NCBI GenBank assembly: GCA_001790645.1
Contig: MGDB01000016.1
Location: forward strand, 5,424 to 12,820
Direction: 5' to 3'
DNA: 7,397 bases
Origin: Candidatus Schekmanbacteria bacterium GWA2_38_11
GTDB taxonomy: Bacteria > Schekmanbacteria > GWA2-38-11
Both the position numbers and the translations under genes were made by a program. Below are positions 1 to 5,474 of the stretch, piece after piece. Below the pieces are notes generated by a model. It ran no database searches. It was given only the letters and a program-made list of their open reading frames with translations, and was not told the origin of the DNA. Within the stretch, counting starts at the first letter, position 1; the number at the start of each line of letters is the position of its first letter.

Positions 1-54
1 TTGAAAAAATCTTTAAAAGATGTAGAGAATTTTTTGTTTATTGGTTATAGATAA
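1..54 (+). CDS. Possible 3' end of an upstream gene (partial)
   Basis: Frame 1 is open from the window edge to a TAA at 52-54 and would encode 17 residues ending FLFIGYR. Nothing identifies a family, and a 17-codon open stretch can occur by chance in AT-rich DNA. It is listed only because a gene entering from the left on the same strand would fit the co-directional layout. The stretch could equally be non-coding leader of the next gene. Confidence 0.2.
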   Translation: MKKSLKDVENFLFIGYR

Positions 55-62
55 GTTGAAAC

Positions 63-105
63 AATTCCACCAGCCCCCTTTTGTAAAGTGGGGTAAGGGA
101 GGATT
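63..105. repeat. Degenerate C/G-rich palindromic element, copy 1
   Basis: The stretch begins AATTCCACC and ends GGGAGGATT, with an inner arm pair CCCCCTTTT (74-82) and AAAGTGGGG (85-93) around a tiny loop. Outer and inner arms can both pair, giving a long imperfect hairpin. Its reverse complement resembles the element at 5359-5405: both contain AAAAGGGGGCT and share AATCC...GG.ATT ends. It ends 25 bases before the deacetylase start codon. No T-run follows on the + strand, so it is not an obvious terminator for rightward transcription. It looks like a REP/MITE-type intergenic repeat; the family is not identified. Confidence 0.6.
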
Positions 106-130
106 GGTAAACATCTCTTAGTAGGATATC

Positions 131-1072
131 ATGAATAAAACAGGTTTTATTTACCATGAGGATTATCTCAAGCATGATACCGGCCCGGGGCATCCTGAGA
201 GACCTGAGAGACTTAAGGCAATTGTTAGGGTTCTGGAAGAGAGCAGCCTCTTGTCAAAGTTAACGAGGATTGAGCCTGCAAAGTCAGAGCTTGAATGGAT
301 CAGGGAAATTCACACCCAGGACTACATTGACCATGTGAGTGACTCATGCAAGAGAGGAGATATCTTTCTTGATTCAGGTGATACGGGAATTTGTCCGGAT
401 TCCTATGGAGTGGCAATGCTTGCAGCAGGGGGGTGTCTGAAGGCTGCAGATGCTGTAATGGCTGGAGTAGTTGACAATGCTTTTTGTGCTGTGAGACCCC
501 CGGGACACCATGCTGAAAAAGAAGAAGCCATGGGATTTTGTATTTTTAACAACATTGCAATTTTAGCGCGGTATCTTCAAAAAAGATATGGATTGGGAAA
601 AATCCTTGTCATTGACTGGGATATTCACCATGGCAATGGTACCCAGAATACGTTCTATGCTGACAGCTCTGTTTTTTACTTCAGCATTCACCAGTTCCCT
701 CATTATCCCGGGACAGGGAGAGAATCTGAAAAGGGATCTGGTGATGGTACAGGGTTTACACTGAATGTTCCGGTTGGAATAGGAGCAGGAGATGAAGATT
801 ATATAAGAGTATTTAATGAAATACTAAAGCCGGCTTCTTTAGGATATAATCCTGACTTTATATTAATTTCTGCAGGCTTTGATGCCCATTCAAGTGATCC
901 TCTGTCAGGAACCTTGCTGACAGAAAAAGGGTTTGAAACTATGACAAAGATAGCAAAAGATATTGCCGCACAATGCTGCAAAGGGAGGCTGATTTCCGTT
1001 TTGGAAGGAGGATATGACATTAATGCTTTAGCGAGAAGTGTTAATGTCCATATCTCAGCATTAATGGAATAG
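131..1072 (+). CDS. Histone deacetylase family protein (class II-like / acetylpolyamine amidohydrolase-type zinc deacetylase)
   Basis: A 313-residue zinc hydrolase of the arginase-deacetylase fold, expected to remove acetyl groups from lysines or from small acetylated amines in the cytoplasm. Seen directly: the N-terminal GHPERPERL motif (20-28), the active-site histidine pair in RPPGHHA (H126/H127), IDWDIHHGNGT (161-171) carrying zinc ligands D164 and H166, the third ligand D251 in SAGFDAH, and the transition-state tyrosine Y295 in LEGGYD. All catalytic positions known for the family are present, and the length is that of a single catalytic domain. There is no signal peptide or membrane segment. 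The start is preceded by AGGA at 123-126 with a 4-base spacer. The methyltransferase gene follows 4 bases after the stop, suggesting co-transcription. The natural substrate (protein, acetylpolyamine or acetoin-related, as in AcuC) cannot be decided from the sequence. Confidence 0.95.
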   Translation: MNKTGFIYHEDYLKHDTGPGHPERPERLKAIVRVLEESSLLSKLTRIEPAKSELEWIREIHTQDYIDHVSDSCKRGDIFLDSGDTGICPDSYGVAMLAAGGCLKAADAVMAGVVDNAFCAVRPPGHHAEKEEAMGFCIFNNIAILARYLQKRYGLGKILVIDWDIHHGNGTQNTFYADSSVFYFSIHQFPHYPGTGRESEKGSGDGTGFTLNVPVGIGAGDEDYIRVFNEILKPASLGYNPDFILISAGFDAHSSDPLSGTLLTEKGFETMTKIAKDIAAQCCKGRLISVLEGGYDINALARSVNVHISALME

Positions 1073-1076
1073 ATAT

Positions 1077-1802
1077 ATGAGGATGAGGACTTTATTTATT
1101 TCAGTGCTTATATTTTCTTTTGCCTCAATAATAATTTCATGTGCAGGGTCAGAGGAAAAGGTCAGTGAGGTTTATTATACCAAGCTGAGAAACCAAATGG
1201 TGGATAACCAGATTATAGCAAGAGGCATTAAGGATGAGAAGGTTATAAAAGCAATGAGAAAAGTTCCGAGGCACTTTTTTATTCCTGAGGGAGACAGGGA
1301 ATATGCCTATGATGATAGCCCGGTCCCGATAGGTTCCGGGCAAACGATTTCCCAGCCCTATGTTGTTGCACTGATGACTGAATCCCTTAAACTCAAGGGA
1401 GATGAAAAGGTTTTAGAGATCGGAACTGGTTCGGGGTATCAGGCTGCAATTTTGGCAGAAATTGCAAAAGAGATCTATACAATTGAGATAATAGAACCGC
1501 TGGCTTTATCAGCAAAAAAGAGATTAAAGGATATGGGTTATAAAAACATTGAAGTCAGGACAGGCGATGGTTATCAGGGGTGGAAGGAGCATTCGCTTTA
1601 TGACTGTATAATTGTTACAGCAGCTCCTCCCAATGTACCGCAGCCTCTGATAGACCAGTTAAAGGTTGGAGGCAGAATGGTAGTGCCGGTTGGAAAGGGA
1701 TTTCAGTATTTAGTTCTTATAGAGAAATCAGACAAAGGGATAAGAGAGAAAAAAATAACAGGTGTAAGCTTTGTTCCTATGACCGGAGAAGCACAGCAAT
1801 AA
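1077..1802 (+). CDS. pcm: Protein-L-isoaspartate (D-aspartate) O-methyltransferase with N-terminal lipoprotein signal
   Basis: This SAM-dependent enzyme methylates the carboxyl of L-isoaspartyl residues in aged proteins, starting their repair to aspartate. The family signature is complete: substrate loop GSGQTISQP (86-94), SAM-binding motif I VLEIGTGSGYQAA (112-124), the acidic end of the next strand at TIE (135-137), GDGYQGW (163-169), motif II YDCIIVTAAP (175-184) and motif III LKVGGRMVVPVG (195-206). The catalytic core, from about residue 33, is about 209 residues, the usual size of Pcm. The extra N-terminus is odd: MRMR, then a hydrophobic run 5-20, then a lipobox-like I-I-S-C with C22 and a polar AGSEE tail. 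This predicts export and lipid anchoring, whereas the best-studied bacterial Pcm proteins are cytosolic. The ribosome-binding site is weak (GGAA at 1066-1069). An internal start at M41 would give a cytosolic form but lacks a Shine-Dalgarno. The gene follows the deacetylase by 4 bases. Confidence 0.95.
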   Translation: MRMRTLFISVLIFSFASIIISCAGSEEKVSEVYYTKLRNQMVDNQIIARGIKDEKVIKAMRKVPRHFFIPEGDREYAYDDSPVPIGSGQTISQPYVVALMTESLKLKGDEKVLEIGTGSGYQAAILAEIAKEIYTIEIIEPLALSAKKRLKDMGYKNIEVRTGDGYQGWKEHSLYDCIIVTAAPPNVPQPLIDQLKVGGRMVVPVGKGFQYLVLIEKSDKGIREKKITGVSFVPMTGEAQQ

Positions 1803-1808
1803 TGAGGA

Positions 1809-1829
1809 CAAAGAGGCTCTTTGATTTTT
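1809..1829 (+). terminator. Weak Rho-independent terminator-like hairpin after pcm
   Basis: CAAAGA (1809-1814) and TCTTTG (1818-1823) pair around a GGC loop, followed immediately by ATTTTT. GAGGA (1804-1808) and TCCTC (1829-1833) could extend the structure. A second small hairpin, AAGAG-AAAC-CTCTT, lies at about 1856-1869, with a T-rich stretch after it. The stems are short and low in G+C, so termination would be partial at best. The location right after the pcm stop supports the call. Confidence 0.4.
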
Positions 1830-1878
1830 CCTCGAATCCTTTAACCATTTTTTAAAGAGAAACCTCTTATTTTATTGT

Positions 1879-1907
1879 TTGACTTAAAACATTTTATTTA
1901 CTAAAAA
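1879..1907 (+). promoter_or_regulatory. Possible sigma70-type promoter for the QueG-like/AOR operon
   Basis: TTGACT (1879-1884) matches the -35 consensus at five of six positions. TAAAAA (1902-1907), 17 bases downstream, is an imperfect -10. Transcription would start around 1914, only about 7 bases before the ATG at 1921, so the mRNA would be nearly leaderless. This fits the absence of a Shine-Dalgarno before that ATG. In AT-rich intergenic DNA such matches arise by chance, so this is a suggestion. Confidence 0.35.
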
Positions 1908-1920
1908 TAGTTCAACAAAT

Positions 1921-3048
1921 ATGGATAATTCATTAAAAAAAGATCTAAAAAGTTTTGTTATTGAAGAGTTAGTCGCTGATGCAATCGGAATAGCTTCTGC
2001 TGACGACTTCAAAGAAGAAGATTGCAGGAGGATCGGTGTTGTCAGGAAGGCTTTTGCTGAATCGACACCTTTGGCTGGAGGCGATGCACAGGTTTACCAG
2101 CCAAGGGATTTTCTGCCAGATGCAAAATCTGTGATAGTTGTAGGGGTAAATTCTTATTTCGGGGATGGGCCTGATATCAAAAAGGCTAAGAAAGAGCTCC
2201 GCGGTTTTGTAGAAGAAAGCCATATTGATATTGATTTCTTAAATAAGAATTCCCAGAGATCTTCTGACGTAGTAGATTTTTTTAATGACAGAGGTTATCA
2301 ATGTTTTTCTCTTACAGCAGGCGGGTTTCCGCTTAAGCTCAAAGCTTCAGAATGCGGGGTCGGCAGATATGGTAAAAATGCAGTTATACAGAACAGGGAA
2401 CTCGGTGCCTGGATTTCTCTTTCAGCCTTTATTACTGATGCAGAGATGGAGTTTGACAGCCCCCTTAAAGATGACTGCGGAGAATGCTCCATATGCATGG
2501 AGGCGTGTCCCACAGGTGCTCTGGAAAGTCCTTATTTCTGCAATGTCTGGAAGTGCCTGGATTTTAATCTCGGCCATAACAAAAAAAATATTCCTGAAGA
2601 AATCCGAGGATTAACAGGAAACCTTCTGGGAGAAGGGTGCAGGATATGCCGGGATGTGTGCCCGTCTAACAGGAATTTAAAGCCCGTAAAGCATGGAGAG
2701 ATTTCAAGTGATATGATAGCTCCGGAACTGCCGTCTATTCTCTCAATTTCAGATAAAGATTGGGAGGAAAAATTTGTACCAACACTATTTGGATTTTTTT
2801 TAATTGAAAAGAAATATCTTCAGCGCAATGCTGCAATAGCCCTTGGAAATTTTATGGACGAGAGGGCTGTAGGGTCTCTTGCTGAGGCTTTAAGTAACGG
2901 AGAAGAAATAGTTAGGGAATACTCCGCTTGGGCATTGGGCAGGATTAAAACTCCAAAGGCAAAGGGAGAGTTAGAAAAGGCATTAAAAAAGGAACAGAAT
3001 AAGGGTGTAGAAAAAGAAATAAACGAATCATTAGAGTTTATTGGTTAA
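1921..3048 (+). CDS. QueG-like (epoxyqueuosine reductase-type) double [4Fe-4S] protein with C-terminal HEAT repeats
   Basis: 375 residues with QueG-family architecture: a corrinoid-binding-type N-terminal domain (about 1-180), two [4Fe-4S] motifs, and C-terminal HEAT-like helices. Cluster cysteines are C186-x2-C189-x2-C192-x3-C196-P, C212 in the WKCLDF segment (like the RCISY cysteine of QueG), and C240-x2-C243-x3-C247-P. RNAAIALGNF (302-311) and REYSAWALGRI (332-342) are two HEAT units, as in longer QueG proteins such as that of Bacillus subtilis. True QueG reduces epoxyqueuosine to queuosine in tRNA using cobalamin, and has a D-[ST]-x-P-[VL]-L-E motif 14 residues before GLGWxGKN. Here the equivalent segment is TAGGFPLK before GVGRYGKN (146-153), so the presumed catalytic aspartate is replaced (about T132). 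I infer a divergent paralogue, possibly a redox partner of the oxidoreductase, rather than a tRNA enzyme. There is no Shine-Dalgarno before the ATG; the frame is closed by a stop at 1885-1887. The ferredoxin gene follows 21 bases later. Confidence 0.85.
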   Translation: MDNSLKKDLKSFVIEELVADAIGIASADDFKEEDCRRIGVVRKAFAESTPLAGGDAQVYQPRDFLPDAKSVIVVGVNSYFGDGPDIKKAKKELRGFVEESHIDIDFLNKNSQRSSDVVDFFNDRGYQCFSLTAGGFPLKLKASECGVGRYGKNAVIQNRELGAWISLSAFITDAEMEFDSPLKDDCGECSICMEACPTGALESPYFCNVWKCLDFNLGHNKKNIPEEIRGLTGNLLGEGCRICRDVCPSNRNLKPVKHGEISSDMIAPELPSILSISDKDWEEKFVPTLFGFFLIEKKYLQRNAAIALGNFMDERAVGSLAEALSNGEEIVREYSAWALGRIKTPKAKGELEKALKKEQNKGVEKEINESLEFIG

Positions 3049-3058
3049 TTTTGGAAAA

Positions 3059-3067
3059 GAGGAGGGG
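3059..3067 (+). promoter_or_regulatory. Strong Shine-Dalgarno for the ferredoxin subunit
   Basis: GAGGAGGGG lies just before the ATG at 3070. The GGAGG core (3061-3065) is 4 bases from the start codon, closer than the usual 5-9, but it is the only plausible site and fixes the start. Confidence 0.7.
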
Positions 3068-3069
3068 AT

Positions 3070-3555
3070 ATGGCTAAGGTAATTCATTTCAGGCCTGATA
3101 AATGCACAAGCTGTAAAAGATGTGAAACAGCATGCTCGCATAAATATTTTAATGTTTTTACATCATTTTATTCCAAAATAAAATGTGTGGCTTTTGATGA
3201 GGAACATCTTTATTACCCGGCAACTTGCTTTCAGTGTGATAATCCTCCATGCCTGCCTGTATGTCCCACTGAAGCTATAACAAAGGACCCGGAGACAGGG
3301 ATAGTAAGGATAGACGAAGAGAAATGCACAGGGTGCGGCGCCTGTATGGAAGAGTGCCCTGTAAAACACATTTTCCCCTATGACGAGTTTGGCCACGCCA
3401 TAAAATGTGACTACTGCAACGGAAATCCTGAATGCGTACTTTTCTGCAGGGACAGGGCTATTGAATGGAGAGAGATAACACCGGAAGAGAAAACAGAGAG
3501 GGAAAAACTTTTTCAGAACCTGGGAGATAAACTTAGGGAGGTGAAGGAGCTATGA
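3070..3555 (+). CDS. Four-[4Fe-4S] ferredoxin subunit of an aldehyde oxidoreductase (AorA-like)
   Basis: A 161-residue electron-transfer protein with sixteen cysteines in four sets: C12/15/18/22, C53/56/61/65, C86/89/92/96 and C113/116/122/126. This is the four-cluster pattern of DmsB/HycB-type subunits and of AorA, the small subunit of AorABC aldehyde oxidoreductases. One further cysteine (C39) falls outside the motifs. The highly charged C-terminal tail (about 135-161, rich in E and K) is predicted helical and could dock a partner. There is no signal peptide or Tat motif, so the protein should be cytoplasmic. Its stop overlaps the start of the oxidoreductase gene, which argues for translational coupling and a stable complex. 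The size, about 18 kDa, fits AorA. BamC, the equivalent subunit of class II benzoyl-CoA reductase, is the main alternative, but no other Bam gene is here. The likely role is to carry electrons from the tungsten subunit to an acceptor encoded elsewhere. Confidence 0.9.
   Translation: MAKVIHFRPDKCTSCKRCETACSHKYFNVFTSFYSKIKCVAFDEEHLYYPATCFQCDNPPCLPVCPTEAITKDPETGIVRIDEEKCTGCGACMEECPVKHIFPYDEFGHAIKCDYCNGNPECVLFCRDRAIEWREITPEEKTEREKLFQNLGDKLREVKEL
3536..3543 (+). promoter_or_regulatory. Shine-Dalgarno for the oxidoreductase inside the ferredoxin gene
   Basis: GGGAGGTG lies within the last codons of the ferredoxin gene; its GGAGG core (3537-3541) is 10 bases before the ATG at 3552. A second purine stretch, AAGGAG (3544-3549), sits only 2 bases from the ATG. 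Together with the ATGA overlap (3552-3555) this supports the chosen start and coupled translation. Confidence 0.6.
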
Positions 3556-5342
3556 AAGGGTGGACAGGAAAAATACTTAGAGTAAATCTTAAAAACAATA
3601 AATGTACGGTTGAAAAGCTGAACGAAGATATTGCAAAAAAATATATTGGTGGCAGGGGCATAGGGTCAAAAATGCTCCTTGATGAGATAGACCCCAAAGT
3701 GGATCCCCTTTCACCTGAGAATAAAATGTTTATCCTAACCGGGCCATTGACAGGTACGGGTTCACCATGCGGTGCAAGGTTTATGGTTATTACAAAATCC
3801 CCCCAGACAGGTACGATAGCATGCTCTAATTCGGGTGGTTACTGGGGACCTGAACTTAAGGCTGCAGGTTATGATGGTATCATTCTTGAAGGTAAGGCGG
3901 ATAAGCCAAAATATCTCTGGATAAATAATGACAAAATTGAATTAAGGGATGCCGGGGAGTTGTGGGGGATGGATACACACGAGACCACAAGGCAGGTAAA
4001 AGCAAAAACAGATGCAAGGGCAAAAGTTGCATGCATCGGTCCAGCCGGCGAGAAGCTGGTATTGATGGCAGCTATAATGAATGATCTCAACAGGTCAGCA
4101 GCAAGGTCGGGTGTAGGCGCTGTAATGGGTTCCAAAAACCTGAAAGCTATAGCTGTGAGAGGGACAAAGGGTTTTTCTGTTGCAGACGGATTTCGTGATG
4201 TAAACGTTGAAATTTCAAATCTCTTCAAGGGAGATGTAGCAAAAGGGTATGGCTATTTCGGGACTTCAATGGCAGTTGATTACTGCAATGCAGTTGGCAT
4301 TTTCCCGACCAATAATTACCGGGAAGGAGTTTTTGCCGGTGCTCCGAATATTAACGGCCAGGCAATAAGAGACAAGATCCTTGTGAGAAAAAGGAGCTGC
4401 CATGGATGTGTGCTTGGATGCGCAAGAGTTACAAGGGTGAAGGAGCAGGGTTTTGAGGGAAGCGGTGAAGGGCCTGAATATGAGACAATATATGCATTTG
4501 GCTCAACATGTAAAATTGACAATATAAATGCAGTCGCAAAAGCAAATTACATCTGCAATGAGTTAGGAATGGACAGCATATCTGTCGGCGTAACTATTGC
4601 AACTGCGATGGAACTTTATGAGCTTGGACTTATAAAGGAAAAAGATGTCGGTATGGAGCTAAAATTTGGTGATGCCAAGGCCATGGTAGAACTGACAAGA
4701 AAAACGGGGCTTCGTGAGGGTTTTGGAGACCTGCTTGCACTTGGGAGTTACAGGCTTGCTGAGAAATACGGAAGGCCTGAGCTTTCAATGACATCAAAAA
4801 AGATGGAAATCTCCGCCTATGACCCGAGGGGTTCAAAGGGAATGGCACTCACATATTCCACAAATCCAAGAGGAGGCGACCATACAAGAGGTGCTACAGC
4901 TTTTTGTGAGATCTTTGGAATTCCCAAGAAAGTAAAATCTAAAATTATAGAGGGAAAAGCAGAACTTGCAATGGAACTTCAAAATCTGAATGCTGCCATT
5001 GACTCCACGGGAGTCTGTATGTTTGCAACTGTAGTTGTCCAGCATGAACCCTTTGTGAAACTGTTAAGTGCAGCAACTGGTTTAAATTTTACAATGGATG
5101 ATTATGTGAAGGCAGGCGAGAGGGTCTGGAATGTCGAGAGGCTTTTTAATGTTAAAGCAGGTTTTTCAAGAAAAGATGATTCTTTACCACCGCGGATATT
5201 GCGGGAACCTCTGAGCGATGGCCCTGCAAAAGGGGAAACAGTTGATCTTGAGACCATGCTTGACCAGTATTATAAGCTTAGGGGATGGGATAATAATGGT
5301 ATTCCAACTGAGGAAAAACTGAAGGGACTGGGGATTAAATAA
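3552..5342 (+). CDS. aor: Tungsten-containing aldehyde:ferredoxin oxidoreductase catalytic subunit (AorB-like)
   Basis: A complete 596-residue member of the AOR family, which uses a tungsten-bis-pyranopterin and one [4Fe-4S] cluster to interconvert aldehydes and carboxylic acids in anaerobes. The N-terminal pterin-binding domain shows R76 (GARFMV) and N93 in CSNSGGYWG, at the same numbers as I recall for the Pyrococcus furiosus enzyme. The cluster ligands are C283-x2-C286-x3-C290 and C489 in the pterin motif D484-STG-V-C; the first-to-last cysteine interval of 206 equals that of P. furiosus (288 to 494). The other pterin motif is N336-ELG-M-D341. E309/E311 in GPEYET and H444 in GGDHTRG match the active-site glutamate and histidine. 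C320 follows in GSTC. The gene overlaps the ferredoxin gene by 4 bases and ends before a hairpin terminator. The substrate cannot be read from the sequence: a general aldehyde oxidase and a class II benzoyl-CoA reductase relative are both within the family, and the length (BamB is longer) favours the former. Confidence 0.95.
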   Translation: MKGWTGKILRVNLKNNKCTVEKLNEDIAKKYIGGRGIGSKMLLDEIDPKVDPLSPENKMFILTGPLTGTGSPCGARFMVITKSPQTGTIACSNSGGYWGPELKAAGYDGIILEGKADKPKYLWINNDKIELRDAGELWGMDTHETTRQVKAKTDARAKVACIGPAGEKLVLMAAIMNDLNRSAARSGVGAVMGSKNLKAIAVRGTKGFSVADGFRDVNVEISNLFKGDVAKGYGYFGTSMAVDYCNAVGIFPTNNYREGVFAGAPNINGQAIRDKILVRKRSCHGCVLGCARVTRVKEQGFEGSGEGPEYETIYAFGSTCKIDNINAVAKANYICNELGMDSISVGVTIATAMELYELGLIKEKDVGMELKFGDAKAMVELTRKTGLREGFGDLLALGSYRLAEKYGRPELSMTSKKMEISAYDPRGSKGMALTYSTNPRGGDHTRGATAFCEIFGIPKKVKSKIIEGKAELAMELQNLNAAIDSTGVCMFATVVVQHEPFVKLLSAATGLNFTMDDYVKAGERVWNVERLFNVKAGFSRKDDSLPPRILREPLSDGPAKGETVDLETMLDQYYKLRGWDNNGIPTEEKLKGLGIK

Positions 5343-5358
5343 AGATTTTAGGTTTAAT

Positions 5359-5405
5359 AATCCCCCCAAACTCCCACCTTTAGAAAAGGGGGCTTAGGGG
5401 GGATT
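5359..5405. repeat. C/G-rich palindromic element, copy 2
   Basis: The outer arms AATCCCCCC (5359-5367) and GGGGGGATT (5397-5405) are a perfect 9-base inverted repeat. The inner arms CCTTT (5377-5381) and AAAGG (5385-5389) pair around AGA, flanked by further C/G runs. The element is much better preserved than the copy at 63-105, which matches it best in reverse complement. The same AATCCCCC...CTTT..AAAG..GGGGGATT type is, to my knowledge, dispersed in intergenic regions of several bacterial lineages; I cannot name a family. Confidence 0.75.
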
Positions 5406-5420
5406 TGATTTTTTTAATTA
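5359..5420 (+). terminator. Rho-independent terminator of the AOR operon, built from the palindromic repeat
   Basis: The strong C6/G6 hairpin of the repeat begins 16 bases after the oxidoreductase stop codon and is followed by TTTGATTTTTTTAATT (5404-5419). A G+C-rich stem with a T-rich tail is the standard intrinsic terminator form, so the repeat appears to have been taken into service here. The interval to the next start (5421-5474) is AT-rich and holds only weak promoter matches, such as TTGTTC at 5426-5431. Confidence 0.65.
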
Positions 5421-5474
5421 ATGTATTGTTCCTTTTAAACACATTTTTTTTATCAACTCCTTTGGATAAAAACT

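Noticed and set aside
34..3048. Shared GTTTATTGGTTA at 36-47 and near 3036-3047
   Set aside because: A 12-base AT-rich match without flanking similarity; likely chance, though both could encode a C-terminal F-I-G.
3070..5342. Class II benzoyl-CoA reductase BamBC
   Set aside because: Same families and gene order, but no BamDEFGHI-type partner genes are present and the catalytic subunit is shorter than BamB; an AorAB-type enzyme is the simpler reading.
799..5369. Open frames on the minus strand opposite the deacetylase, methyltransferase, QueG-like, ferredoxin and oxidoreductase genes, and a + strand frame at 2285-2614
   Set aside because: All lie inside strongly recognised genes, show no family motif and have low-complexity or atypical composition; they are shadow frames.
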